A stretch of 64,000 bases of DNA from Mesorhizobium sp. (GTDB lineage: Bacteria; Pseudomonadota; Alphaproteobacteria; Rhizobiales; Rhizobiaceae): positions 186,001 through 250,000 of the forward strand of contig SAPZ01000005.1 of the NCBI GenBank assembly GCA_004020875.1. The letters run 5' to 3'. Position 1 is the first letter of the stretch. Every line of letters begins with the position of its first letter. Of the stretch, positions 1-8,719 are shown piece after piece. Both the position numbers and the translations under genes were made by a program. Below the pieces are notes generated by a model. That model worked only from the letters and a program-made list of their open reading frames with translations, made no database searches and was not told the DNA's origin.

Positions 1-4
1 CTGC

Positions 5-922
5 ATGAACGCAATCGACCACGACGAAGCCGTCGACCATCGCTCTGTGATCGCCTCGCTGACCAATGAGGAGCGCGGTCGGCTGACCGGCAAGTCGGAT
101 GGGCCCGGCCTTGTCCAGCTCGCCCTCCATCTCGGCGCGATCATCGTACTTGGCGCGCTGATCGCGGCCAAGGTGCCGTTCTGGCCGGTCCTGATGCTGC
201 CGCAGGGCATCCTGATCGTCTTCCTGTTCACGCTGCTGCATGAGACTGTGCACAGGACGGCGTTCGAAACGCGGTGGTTGAACGATGCGATCGCGCGCTT
301 ATGCAGCCTGGCGATTGCGCTCCCGGCCGACTGGTTCCGCTACTTCCATTTCGCTCATCACCGCTTCACCCAAGATCCGGAGAACGATCCGGAACTGGCC
401 TTCCCGAAGCCTGAGACCTGGCGGCAATACATCGTCCACGTCTCCGGCCTGCCGGTTTGGCGGGGACATTTTCAGACGCTCCACACCAACGCGATGGGGC
501 GCTGCCGCGACGGCTACGTGCCGCCAAAGGGCCTCCCGAAAGTGACGGCCGAGGCGCGGGCGATGATCGCCTTCTATGTCGCCCTGCTGGCGCTCGCGGT
601 CTGGTTCAAGGCGTCGGTGCTGCTCACTGTCTGGATCGTGCCGGCGCTGCTTGGCCAGCCTTTCCTGAGGCTTTATTTGCTGGCCGAGCACGGCCGCTGC
701 CCCCTCGTCGCCAACATGCTGGAAAACAGCCGCACGACGCTGACCAACTGGTTCGTGCGCAAGCTCGCCTGGAACATGCCTTATCATGCCGAGCACCACG
801 CCTATCCCGGCGTGCCGTTCCACCAGTTGCCGGAATTCCACCGGCTGATCGAGCGGCATCTCAAGGTGGTCGAGCCCGGCTATGTGAGCTTCCACGAGAA
901 ATATATCGGGGCGCTACGCTAA
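5..922 (+). CDS. Membrane fatty acid desaturase family protein
   Basis: Predicted integral-membrane di-iron desaturase or hydroxylase acting on acyl chains or related lipids. Three histidine boxes are present in the family order: HETVH at about residues 79-83, HFAHH at about 115-119 and HAEHH at about 261-265. Hydrophobic stretches lie around residues 40-78, 97-110 and 185-215. At 305 aa it has the usual length for the family. Only four bases precede the ATG, so a longer N-terminus outside the window cannot be excluded. Substrate and double-bond position cannot be read from sequence. A rhizobial palindromic repeat follows the stop directly. Confidence 0.85.
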   Translation: MNAIDHDEAVDHRSVIASLTNEERGRLTGKSDGPGLVQLALHLGAIIVLGALIAAKVPFWPVLMLPQGILIVFLFTLLHETVHRTAFETRWLNDAIARLCSLAIALPADWFRYFHFAHHRFTQDPENDPELAFPKPETWRQYIVHVSGLPVWRGHFQTLHTNAMGRCRDGYVPPKGLPKVTAEARAMIAFYVALLALAVWFKASVLLTVWIVPALLGQPFLRLYLLAEHGRCPLVANMLENSRTTLTNWFVRKLAWNMPYHAEHHAYPGVPFHQLPEFHRLIERHLKVVEPGYVSFHEKYIGALR

Positions 923-1021
923 AGCATGTCTCCCGAAAGTGGGAACCGGTTTCGGGATAAAGACATGCGTAAAAGACCGAAAGCGCATGGGACGAATCCG
1001 AAGGATCGCGACGCGCGCTTA
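922..1021. repeat. Rhizobial intergenic palindromic repeat
   Basis: Nested inverted repeat after the desaturase stop: GCATGTC (924-930) pairs with GACATGC (962-968), and CCCGAAA (932-938) pairs with TTTCGGG (950-956). The continuation, with a GAATCCGAAGGATCG core, resembles the tail of the same kind of rhizobial intergenic element. It fills the gap between two convergent genes. Assignment to a RIME-like class rests on recall of similar rhizobial sequences, not on a search. Confidence 0.7.
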
Positions 1022-1052
1022 GGCGACCGAGGCCTCAGAGAGACAGCGCATA

Positions 1053-3194
1053 TCAGAGTGACTGACGCAGCAGCGCCTGCGAACGCAGCAGCCGGCTCAT
1101 GTCGGCCGCTTTGGCCGGCACGCCGATAAGATAGCCTTGCGCCTCACCGCAGCCGGCCTTGCGCAGCATGTCGAGTTGCGCTTCGGTCTCGACGCCTTCG
1201 GCGGTGACGGTGATGCCGAGCTCGGCGCCGAGACCGATCACGGTGCGTACGATCGCCGCCGTGTCGCGCTTGTCGAGGTCGCGGATGAAGGAGCGGTCGA
1301 TCTTGATCTTGTCGACGGGGAAGCGCCGGAGGTAGCCGAGCGAGGAATAGCCGGTGCCGAAATCATCGAGCGCTATGCGCACGCCGAGACCGCGCAATTG
1401 GCTCAGCGTCTTCAGCACCGCGTCGCTTTCGTCCATCATCACCGTTTCGGTGATTTCGAGCTCAAGGCGGTTGGCCGGCAGGCCTGAAAAGGCGAGCGCC
1501 GAGATCACGCTGCGGGCGAAGCCGCCGCTCTTGATCTGCGCGGCCGAGACGTTGACGGCCATGCGCATCTCCGGAGGCCAATGGGCGGCCACGTTGCAAG
1601 CCTTGCGAAGCGCCCAGTCGCCGAGCTGCACGATCAGTCCGGTCTCCTCGGCGGCGGCGATGAAGTTTTCCGGCGACACCAGGCCGCGCGATGGCGAGCG
1701 CCAGCGCATCAGGGCTTCCGCGCCGACAATTCCGCCGGAGGTGATGTCGAGGATCGGCTGGAAATCGAGCTCGAACTCGCGTTTGGAAAGGGCTGCTTCG
1801 AGATCCGCTTCGAGCGCGCGGCGCTCCCGCATCAGGGCATCCATGCCTGGCTCGAAGAAACGATAGACATTGCGACCTTCGCTCTTGCCACGGTAGAGCG
1901 CCATGTCGGCGTTGGTGAGCAGCGTGTCGGCATCCTGTCCGTCACTGGGATAGACCGCGATGCCCAGGCTCACGCCCACATGCATTTCGCGTCCCTTGTC
2001 GCGATAGGGTTTGCCCACGATCTCGACGATGCGCTTGGCGAGCTTCTCGGCGTCGGCGGCGCCCTTGATACCCGACTGAATGATGGCGAACTCGTCGCCG
2101 CCGAACCGGGTCACCACGTCCTTGCTGCTGCGCACGGCGTGCTGCAGCCGCTTGGCGACGCATTTCAGCAGCCAGTCTCCGGCCGGGTGGCCGAATGTGT
2201 CGTTAATGGCCTTGAAGCGGTCGAGGTCGAGCGAGAGGATCGCCAGCGGCTTGGCCTTGGCCTCGCCAAGCGCCTGGTCCAGCTTTTCGCGAAACATCGA
2301 GCGGTTGGGCAGGTTTGTCAGCGTGTCGTGATGCGCAAGATGCGTCATGCGCTCTTCGACACGGCGCCGTTCGGTCACGTCCTCAAACGTGGCAACCCAG
2401 CCGCCGCCGGCGAGTGGCCGCCGCAGGACAAAGAGCGTTCGACCGTCGACCAGTTCGCGATAGCTCGAGCGCGACTGGCCAGCGTCCAGGCTGGCCTGCG
2501 TTTTCCCGACTTCGACGTCGATTTCGAGTGGCGCGAAGATGCCGAGCCGAATGAGTTTGTCCAGCATCTGGCGATACGTCATGCCGAGCGTGAAATCGGA
2601 CGCCTTGGCATTGCAAAGATCCAGAAAGCGCTGGTTGCGCACAATCAGCCGGCCTTTGGCGCTGTACATCAGCAGGCCTTGCGACATGTTGGCCAAGGCG
2701 GCGTCAAAGCGGCGGTGCTGCTCCTTAAGCTCCGCCTCGGCTCGCCGTCGCTCGGTCACGTCCTCATAAATCGAAACCCAGCCGCCGACGGCGATGGGCC
2801 GATGCGAAATGACGATGATGCGCCCGTCGGACAGGATTTCCTCGTAGGTCGAAGGCCTGGCGCCGTCGATATAGGGCTTGCGGATGGCATGGAGTTCTTC
2901 AGCGCTTTGCGAGGCGACGCCGACATCGACGCTGTGCTGCAGAATGTCGAAGAAGGGGATGCCAGGCTTCACCACCTTGGCGTCGAGCCGGAAGAGGTCG
3001 ATATAGTTTCGGTTGCAGATGATCATCCGCTCATCGGCGTCGAACATGCATAGCCCATGCGACATGTTCTCGACGGCAGCTGCGAAACGCTCGTTCTGGG
3101 CACGAAGTTCTTCAGCTATTCGTCGAACGGGGCCAATACCAGCCGCCCTTCGCTTTCCGGCGACCGAACCAGTCTTGACATGTGCGCCGGGCAT
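1053..3194 (-). CDS. PAS-PAS-GGDEF-EAL cyclic-di-GMP signalling protein
   Basis: Predicted cytoplasmic bifunctional diguanylate cyclase/phosphodiesterase (713 aa). Two PAS-like sensor domains (about residues 30-145 and 155-275, both ending in EDVTERRR) precede a GGDEF domain with an intact GGDEF motif (about 365-369) and an EAL domain with EALMR, VNVSA, ELEITE, DDFGTGYSS and AEGVET, so both active sites look complete. The inhibitory RxxD site is not in register: the residues before the motif read RSSKD. No membrane segment is seen. ATG at 3194 is chosen over GTG at 3200 because an AAGG ribosome site lies 7 nt upstream of it. Confidence 0.9.
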   Translation of the reverse strand: MPGAHVKTGSVAGKRRAAGIGPVRRIAEELRAQNERFAAAVENMSHGLCMFDADERMIICNRNYIDLFRLDAKVVKPGIPFFDILQHSVDVGVASQSAEELHAIRKPYIDGARPSTYEEILSDGRIIVISHRPIAVGGWVSIYEDVTERRRAEAELKEQHRRFDAALANMSQGLLMYSAKGRLIVRNQRFLDLCNAKASDFTLGMTYRQMLDKLIRLGIFAPLEIDVEVGKTQASLDAGQSRSSYRELVDGRTLFVLRRPLAGGGWVATFEDVTERRRVEERMTHLAHHDTLTNLPNRSMFREKLDQALGEAKAKPLAILSLDLDRFKAINDTFGHPAGDWLLKCVAKRLQHAVRSSKDVVTRFGGDEFAIIQSGIKGAADAEKLAKRIVEIVGKPYRDKGREMHVGVSLGIAVYPSDGQDADTLLTNADMALYRGKSEGRNVYRFFEPGMDALMRERRALEADLEAALSKREFELDFQPILDITSGGIVGAEALMRWRSPSRGLVSPENFIAAAEETGLIVQLGDWALRKACNVAAHWPPEMRMAVNVSAAQIKSGGFARSVISALAFSGLPANRLELEITETVMMDESDAVLKTLSQLRGLGVRIALDDFGTGYSSLGYLRRFPVDKIKIDRSFIRDLDKRDTAAIVRTVIGLGAELGITVTAEGVETEAQLDMLRKAGCGEAQGYLIGVPAKAADMSRLLRSQALLRQSL

Positions 3195-3259
3195 GAGCAC
3201 GCCTTCGGACCGTGACCGAACGCAATACTGTCCTGCTCGGCGGTTAATTTAGCGTTCTT

Positions 3260-3898
3260 TTACATGACGGAACTGGAGGCAAGCGAGGACCGGCGCTGGG
3301 CCTCCAGTGTCTTGAAACGCTTGAGGAAAGCCGCTTGCGCCCAGGTGACGGATTTTGGCGTGAAGTCGAAGCGGTCGGCGGAGAAGCCGCGCGGCCGGCC
3401 GAAATACTCCGTCGCTTCCGCCGTCGAGAAGCCGGCCAGCAGCGTCGCCTCGAAATAGGCGGCGATCTGGTCGGCGCGTTTGATGTCCTTGCGCAGGGCT
3501 GCACTGAGCTCCGCCGGCAGCGAGAAACGCAGATGGATGGCGCGCTGCAGGCGCAACTCGCAGTCCTTGTAGGAGCCGCCCATCACCGATTTGAACGGCG
3601 AGATCATGTCGCCGATGACATATTCCGGCGCGTCGTGCAGCAGCGCCGCGAGCCGCGCCTCGGCCGTGGCCTGCGATGCCAACTCCCCATAGAGCGCCTC
3701 GACCAGCAGCGAATGCTGCGCAACCGAGAAGGCATGGTCGCCGCTGGTCTGGCCATTCCAGCGGGCGACGCGGGCCAGTCCATGCGCGATGTCGGCGATC
3801 TCGATGTCGAGCGGTGAGGGATCGAGCAGGTCGAGCCGCCGTCCTGACAGCATGCGTTGCCAGGCGCGCGGCGGCGCGCCGGCCCGGTCGGCCGCCAT
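3260..3898 (-). CDS. HD-domain hydrolase, YfbR/5'-nucleotidase-like
   Basis: HD superfamily metal-dependent phosphohydrolase of 212 aa, most like the YfbR 5'-deoxynucleotidase group. Metal-binding features are the His in SVAQHSLLVE, the LHDAPE doublet and the Asp in KRADQIAAYFE. It is probably soluble and would hydrolyse nucleoside monophosphates, but the substrate is inferred from the family. The start codon shares one base with the stop of the upstream ygfZ-like gene (TGATG), indicating translational coupling. The pairing of these two genes is seen in other rhizobia from memory. Confidence 0.8.
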   Translation of the reverse strand: MAADRAGAPPRAWQRMLSGRRLDLLDPSPLDIEIADIAHGLARVARWNGQTSGDHAFSVAQHSLLVEALYGELASQATAEARLAALLHDAPEYVIGDMISPFKSVMGGSYKDCELRLQRAIHLRFSLPAELSAALRKDIKRADQIAAYFEATLLAGFSTAEATEYFGRPRGFSADRFDFTPKSVTWAQAAFLKRFKTLEAQRRSSLASSSVM

Positions 3899-4761
3899 CA
3901 GGCCCCCTCCGCGCTGACCGCATCCTGCGGGAAGGAGAATTTCGCCCAGGCGGGGATGGCGAGCTTAACCGGAACATCGCCCGCCATTATCGCCTCATCG
4001 GCATCGAGCGCCGCCTTGACGCGGTCGATGCGGGCAATGGCAAGACCGGCCCGGCCGCCAACGGACCCGAGCGCGCCTACTGGCCGGCCGGCGACGATCA
4101 GCTCGGTTCCCGAAGCGGGCAGGGGGCAGTCGGCCGACACGATCAGCACACGGCGCCGCGCGGTGCCGCGATGCTGCATGCGCGAAACCACTTCCTGGCC
4201 GATATAGCAGCCCTTCTTGAAGCCGACGCCGCCGGCTTCGTCGAGCAGCACGTCATGCGGGAAGGCCTCGCCAAGCTGGTAGTCGCTGCCGCTTTCGGCG
4301 ATGCCGTTGGCTATGCGAACGGCTTTCCAGCCATCAGGATCGCCACCGTCCTTTGCACCACCGCCATAAGTACGCCTCACCGCCACATCGCGAAAACGAG
4401 TGTCGGCAAGCGCCGTTGAATCGGAAGTTGAGGGGGTTGAATCAGCGCCCCAGGTGACCGTGACAACCACATGATCCTGCTTGGCAATCTCTGCCTTCGC
4501 CCGTAGCCGGTAAAGCATCAGCCGGCGCACGAAATCGTCGGCGATGTCGGCCCGGCAGTCGAGCCGAAAACCGTTGTCGCCGGCGCGAGAGATCAGGAAA
4601 TCGAACAGGATCTTGCCCTGCGGCGCCAGCAGCGCGCCGGGTTTCGCCTCGCCAGGCTTCAGCGTGTCGAGATCGGTGGTGAGGATGTTCTGCAGGAAAT
4701 GCTCGGCGTCGGGGCCCGACACGGAAATGAGCGCGCGATCGTTGAGCTGGGCAAAGGGCAT
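3898..4761 (-). CDS. ygfZ: YgfZ/GcvT-domain folate-binding protein
   Basis: Folate-binding protein of the YgfZ/IBA57 family, which assists assembly or repair of some iron-sulfur enzymes. The signature KGCYIGQE is intact near residue 190, with an N-terminal GcvT-like fold (SGPDAEHFLQNILTTDL) and a C-terminal barrel. ATG at 4761 (product MPFAQL...) is preferred. An in-frame TTG at 4788 would add nine residues; neither has a convincing ribosome site. It is followed directly by the HD hydrolase gene, with one-base stop/start overlap. Confidence 0.85.
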   Translation of the reverse strand: MPFAQLNDRALISVSGPDAEHFLQNILTTDLDTLKPGEAKPGALLAPQGKILFDFLISRAGDNGFRLDCRADIADDFVRRLMLYRLRAKAEIAKQDHVVVTVTWGADSTPSTSDSTALADTRFRDVAVRRTYGGGAKDGGDPDGWKAVRIANGIAESGSDYQLGEAFPHDVLLDEAGGVGFKKGCYIGQEVVSRMQHRGTARRRVLIVSADCPLPASGTELIVAGRPVGALGSVGGRAGLAIARIDRVKAALDADEAIMAGDVPVKLAIPAWAKFSFPQDAVSAEGA

Positions 4762-4846
4762 GAGGGTAAAATTGGCCTGATCTTGCAAAACGTTCGGTCA
4801 TTACGTAAGCCGGCCACACTCCCCCCGCAAGAGATTGGATCTGCTC

Positions 4847-6178
4847 ATGGCAACCACCTTCGACCTCATCCTGACAGGCGGCACGGTAGTGAACCATGAC
4901 GGCGAGGGCCGGCGCGACATCGGCGTGAAGGCCGGGCGCATCGCGCGGATCGGCGATCTCGGCCAGGCTTCGGCCGGCGAGACCATCGACTGCACCGGCC
5001 TTCACATCCTGCCGGGCGTCGTCGACAGCCAGGTCCATTTCCGCGAGCCGGGGCTGGAGCACAAGGAAGACCTGGAGACGGGTTCTCGCGCGGCGGTGTT
5101 GGGCGGCGTCACCGCCGTCTTCGAAATGCCCAATACCAGTCCGCTCACCACCAGCGAGGCCGCACTTGCCGACAAGGTGCGCCGCGCCACCGGCCGCATG
5201 CATTGCGACTTCGCCTTCTGGGTCGGCGGCACGCGCGACAATGCTGGCGACGTCGGCGAATTGGAGCGGCTGCCGGGAGCGGCCGGCATAAAAGTGTTCA
5301 TGGGCTCGTCCACCGGCGACCTTCTGGTCGAGGACGATGAAGGCGTCGCCTCGATCCTGCGCAGCACCCGCCGCCGCTCCGCCTTCCATTCGGAAGACGA
5401 ATTTCGTCTTCGCGAGCGGCTCGGCGAGCGCGTCGAGGGTAACCCTTCGTCCCATCCGGTTTGGCGCGACGAGGTCGCGGCGCTGCGCTGCACGCAGCGT
5501 CTGGTGCGCATCGCCAGGCAGACACGCGCGCGCATCCACGTGCTGCACGTCTCGACGGCCGAGGAGATCGTCTTCCTCGAACAGCACAAGGATGTCGCGA
5601 CTTGCGAGGCCACGCCCCATCATCTGACGCTGACGGCGGACGACTATGCCAGGCTGGGCACGCTGATCCAGATGAACCCGCCGGTCCGAGCCGCCCGCCA
5701 CCGCGACGGCGTCTGGCACGGCATTGCGCAAGGCATCGTCGATGTGCTGGGGTCCGACCACGCGCCCCACACGCTGGCCGAAAAAGCGAAGACCTATCCG
5801 GCCTCGCCGTCCGGCATGACCGGGGTGCAGACGCTGGTGCCGATCATGCTCGATCACGTCAATGCCGGCCGGCTCACCCTGCAGCGCTTCGTCGACCTTT
5901 CCAGCCACGGTCCGCATCGCATCTTCGGCATGGCCAGGAAGGGCCGCATCGCCGCCGGCTACGATGCCGATTTCACGGTCGTCGACCTGAAACGGCGCGA
6001 GACCATCACCAACTCTCAGGCCGGCTCCAAGGCCGGCTGGACACCCTATGACGGCAGGCAGGTCACCGGCTGGCCGGTCGGCACGATCGTGCGCGGCACG
6101 CGCGTCATGTGGGAGGGCGAGATCGCGACGCCCGGCCAGGGCAGGGCGGTGGAGTTCTCTGAGGCGCTGCCGGCTTAA
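4847..6178 (+). CDS. pyrC: Dihydroorotase (class I, PyrC/AllB-like amidohydrolase)
   Basis: Amidohydrolase of about 443 aa predicted to interconvert N-carbamoyl-aspartate and dihydroorotate in pyrimidine synthesis. Motifs: DSQVHFREPG near the N-terminus, HVLHVST, EATPHHL and GSDHAPH with the catalytic Asp. The usual metal-binding HxH is QxH here, which I recall in a conserved rhizobial subgroup, so activity or metal content may differ. No pyrB is adjacent. ATG at 4847 is preferred; TTG at 4835 would add four residues. Its TAA overlaps the TAA of the convergent gene (6175-6178). Confidence 0.8.
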   Translation: MATTFDLILTGGTVVNHDGEGRRDIGVKAGRIARIGDLGQASAGETIDCTGLHILPGVVDSQVHFREPGLEHKEDLETGSRAAVLGGVTAVFEMPNTSPLTTSEAALADKVRRATGRMHCDFAFWVGGTRDNAGDVGELERLPGAAGIKVFMGSSTGDLLVEDDEGVASILRSTRRRSAFHSEDEFRLRERLGERVEGNPSSHPVWRDEVAALRCTQRLVRIARQTRARIHVLHVSTAEEIVFLEQHKDVATCEATPHHLTLTADDYARLGTLIQMNPPVRAARHRDGVWHGIAQGIVDVLGSDHAPHTLAEKAKTYPASPSGMTGVQTLVPIMLDHVNAGRLTLQRFVDLSSHGPHRIFGMARKGRIAAGYDADFTVVDLKRRETITNSQAGSKAGWTPYDGRQVTGWPVGTIVRGTRVMWEGEIATPGQGRAVEFSEALPA

Positions 6179-6954
6179 TCCCCAGCGACGAAGAACAGCC
6201 ACTGGCCAGTCGGCGTGATGCCGACGCGGTAGAAGATGTAGGCGCCGAACTGCTTCATGTCGTCATAGTCGCTTGCGGTGACGAGCTTGAACAGTTCGAC
6301 ACGCTGCCTGGCATCGAGCTTGTCGAGCGGCAGCGCGAAGAAATAAGGCCAGACATAGAGTTCCTGGGGCGTTCCGACATCGATATGGACATAGCCGGCC
6401 GAAAGCACCTCCTCCAGGATGGCGAGGATTTCCTGGCCATCGCCGTCGCCAGAAAGGCCCTTGAGGAATGTGATCGGGTCGCCATCGATCTCGCCCAGCG
6501 ACAGTTGCGTCATGGAATCGCCTTTGCCGATCAGCGGCCGCAGCTTCTCGATGTCGCCGCTTTTGCAGGCCTCGACGATCAGTCCATGCATGCGCTTGAC
6601 CGGTTCGGGAAGCTTGTCCAGATCGTAGACGACCGCAGGCGGCGGCTGATCAGGATCGGCGCGCGGGCTGGTGATGCCGCCATTGGCGGGCGGCGTCTCG
6701 GACTCCGGCTTGTCCCTGCCGTCGGCAGGTTGGCCATTGTCCAAGGGCTTGCCGCCTGGCGTTTCCGGTAGAGGCACGGAGCCGCCGGGCGCTGCACTGT
6801 CACCAGTGGCCGGCGGCGTGACGGGGGACGGCAGATCCTCGCGTTGGATCTCGCTCAGTGCGTAGGAAGGCGTGCTGGCGAGGCACAAAGGCAGCGCCAG
6901 GCAGGAGGCGGCGATCAGGATGTTGAGGGTCAGCCCGCGCGGCCGGCCTGACAT
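6175..6954 (-). CDS. Exported hypothetical protein, Pro-rich N-terminal region
   Basis: About 259 aa with a Sec signal peptide (hydrophobic LNILIAASCLALPLCLA, cleavage probably near PSYA-LSE). A Pro/Gly-rich linker (about residues 35-115) is followed by a globular C-terminal domain of about 140 residues with no motif I recognise (LDKLPEPVKRMHGLIVEACKSG). Likely periplasmic and conserved among rhizobia by recollection. The start at 6954 has a GGTGAG ribosome site; an in-frame start at 7074 would place the signal peptide internally, so it was rejected. Function unknown. Confidence 0.7.
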   Translation of the reverse strand: MSGRPRGLTLNILIAASCLALPLCLASTPSYALSEIQREDLPSPVTPPATGDSAAPGGSVPLPETPGGKPLDNGQPADGRDKPESETPPANGGITSPRADPDQPPPAVVYDLDKLPEPVKRMHGLIVEACKSGDIEKLRPLIGKGDSMTQLSLGEIDGDPITFLKGLSGDGDGQEILAILEEVLSAGYVHIDVGTPQELYVWPYFFALPLDKLDARQRVELFKLVTASDYDDMKQFGAYIFYRVGITPTGQWLFFVAGD

Positions 6955-7118
6955 CGAAAATCTCACCGTTTGCCTCTCCGTGGTTCCCGGGACCGGCCCG
7001 GCTGGCGCTCTGAGTGTTCGAGCGATGGGCATGATGCCCAAATGGCGTGTCGCCGTCAAAAAAGCCTTGGTCAAAAACTCGGGTCAAAAACGCAAAGAGT
7101 AGCTATGTCAATGAGTGG

Positions 7119-7376
7119 CTAGTGCTTCAGCCGCTCCGGCTCGAAAGCGCCGGCAATCACCTTTTCTCGCATACGGTCGAGGAGAGCGAGCGCGGATGTC
7201 TCGCCATTGGCGCGCAACATCTCGCCGAATGCAGTCTCCAGCGCTGCCTCCGCGATGATTTCGGGTTCAATGCCGGCCGACAGGCCTTCCGCCCATGCCT
7301 CGCTGTGGCTCTCGACAGCGGTCAGACGCTTTTCTTCCCTGACCAATGCGTCGATGTCGCTGACACCATGTTCCAT
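7119..7376 (-). CDS. Small acidic hypothetical protein
   Basis: 85-aa soluble, acidic, Ala/Glu-rich, probably helical protein (DIDALVREEKRL, EIIAEAALETAFGEM). No signal peptide or catalytic motif. ATG at 7376 is chosen because AAGGTGG lies about 8 nt upstream; TTG at 7397 lacks this. I do not recognise the family. Reading-frame quality and the ribosome site support a real gene. Confidence 0.55.
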   Translation of the reverse strand: MEHGVSDIDALVREEKRLTAVESHSEAWAEGLSAGIEPEIIAEAALETAFGEMLRANGETSALALLDRMREKVIAGAFEPERLKH

Positions 7377-7727
7377 TGCGATGTCCACCTTCTGCAAGCG
7401 GTGATCCGTTGACGGATCCGCTCGGGCTCCTCAATTCGTCGCAGCCTCAAATAAGTCCTTGTAAATACGACATTTTTACGGTCGAAATTCACATCGCCAG
7501 AGAGACAGCGCTCAATTGATCCAGAGCTTAGCCGATTAGGCGGGCTTGCGGCATCAAAACCTTCAGTTTGAGTTAATTCCACAATCCCGGGCTAACGTTT
7601 CGTTAATACTGTTGCCCAGCTGCAACAGATGATTGCATCAGAGCGGGACAGGCGACAAGAAGGCACGTCACATTTGCGCCGATAGTCGTAAGAAATCTGG
7701 GCAAAACGCACGGGCGCGCGAGCCGCC
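7377..7727. other. Non-coding stretch, 351 bp
   Basis: No convincing gene on either strand. It holds a short perfect hairpin (GATCCG 7403-7408, loop TTGA, CGGATC 7413-7418) just upstream of the small acidic protein gene and a weaker TAACG/CGTTA dyad (7593-7605). It is AT-richer than its surroundings and presumably carries the promoter of the gene at 7119-7376. Open frames here look like shadows. Confidence 0.5.
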
Positions 7728-8105
7728 TTAGTTCCCGTAGCGGGAGGCGATGTCGCGCGACAGCGTCTCACCTTCCTTCATGTAGCGGGCAATGGCCGCG
7801 GTCGCCGAAGGCGTGCACTGTGTGTAGGTGCCGCTGAAGGATCGGTAGCCGCGGTTGAAGGAGGCGATGAAGCGGGCGCGTCGGTCGGGGGCCGGATTTT
7901 CCGACTCGAGCAGCTTTTCCATTTCGACCCGCCACTGGTCGCCCTTTTCGCCGCACAGGTTGCGCAGGAAATGAAGCGATCCCAGAACTTCCGCCAGCCG
8001 CATCAGCCCCGGCTCGAACGGCGCCTCGGCGGCGCGTGCCGGGGCCGGCGAGACGGCGATGCCGACGGCGAGGCACCAGGCGAGGAGAGAGGAAGCACGG
8101 GTCAT
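7728..8105 (-). CDS. TIGR02301-type periplasmic protein
   Basis: About 125 aa with a Sec signal peptide (MTRASSLLAWCLAVGIAV, cleavage near ARA-AEA) and a conserved body including LAEVLGSLHFLRNLC, FIASFNRGYRSFSGTYTQC and a C-terminal SRDIASRYG. The two cysteines could form a disulfide in the periplasm. It matches my recollection of the uncharacterised alphaproteobacterial TIGR02301 family. ATG 8105 has an AAGG site upstream; longer starts at 8147 and 8180 put charged residues before the signal peptide. It follows the NUDIX gene and is probably co-transcribed with it. Confidence 0.75.
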   Translation of the reverse strand: MTRASSLLAWCLAVGIAVSPAPARAAEAPFEPGLMRLAEVLGSLHFLRNLCGEKGDQWRVEMEKLLESENPAPDRRARFIASFNRGYRSFSGTYTQCTPSATAAIARYMKEGETLSRDIASRYGN

Positions 8106-8176
8106 CAGAGCCTTGCGAGGAAAGGGCAAGGCTTTGTGGCGAAACATTTTGTCGCCTGCAAGGCTATTCTGGATGG

Positions 8177-8602
8177 TCACCGCGTGGCGCGCTGCGCGGG
8201 AGCGAGCAACTCCTCGGCGACCGAGAACACATCGCCGGCAAGCGGCATATCAGCCATTTCCGCCAGCGTATAGAACGCCGCGGTCTCGGCATCGTCGCTG
8301 GCCACGGGCTCGCCGCCGGCATAGGCGGCGCCGAACACCGTCAGCAGATAGTCGACCGCGTGGTTTTCGCCACTGCCATCGATATGGATGTCGCGCAGCG
8401 GGCGATAGCCTGTCGCCTCGAGTCCGGTTTCTTCACGCAACTCCCGCGCGGCGGCTTGCGGCAGGGTCTCGCCCGGGTCGACCTTGCCGCCGGGATAGGC
8501 ATAGAGCCCTTGCGATGGCGCCCGCCCGCGCTTGACCAGGAGCACGGTGCCGCCGCGCACGACCGCGACGGAAACGGCCGGTATGATTTTGCGCTGTCCC
8601 AT
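8177..8602 (-). CDS. NUDIX hydrolase
   Basis: 141-aa NUDIX pyrophosphohydrolase. The Nudix box is complete: GKVDPGET, then REL, then REETGL with the metal-binding Glu residues. It resembles small ADP-ribose pyrophosphatase or MutT-like proteins, but substrate cannot be decided. The 3' end lies close to the TIGR02301 gene on the same strand. Confidence 0.85.
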   Translation of the reverse strand: MGQRKIIPAVSVAVVRGGTVLLVKRGRAPSQGLYAYPGGKVDPGETLPQAAARELREETGLEATGYRPLRDIHIDGSGENHAVDYLLTVFGAAYAGGEPVASDDAETAAFYTLAEMADMPLAGDVFSVAEELLAPAQRATR

Positions 8603-8719
8603 GTGTGCCGATCTTTCTGCAGCCTGTTGTGGACCGATCGGCCCGACCGGGTTTTAGCCGTTGCGGCGTGGCGGTTCCATCGCCACTTTCACCGCACGTC
8701 AATCGAAAGAGCCAGATCC

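Noticed and set aside
1581..3053. 490-aa plus-strand frame
   Set aside because: Opposite the PAS-GGDEF-EAL gene; no motif and biased residues typical of a shadow.
4442..6202. 586-aa open frame on the minus strand
   Set aside because: It lies opposite the dihydroorotase and the ygfZ start, has no family motif and no ribosome site; a GC-rich shadow frame.
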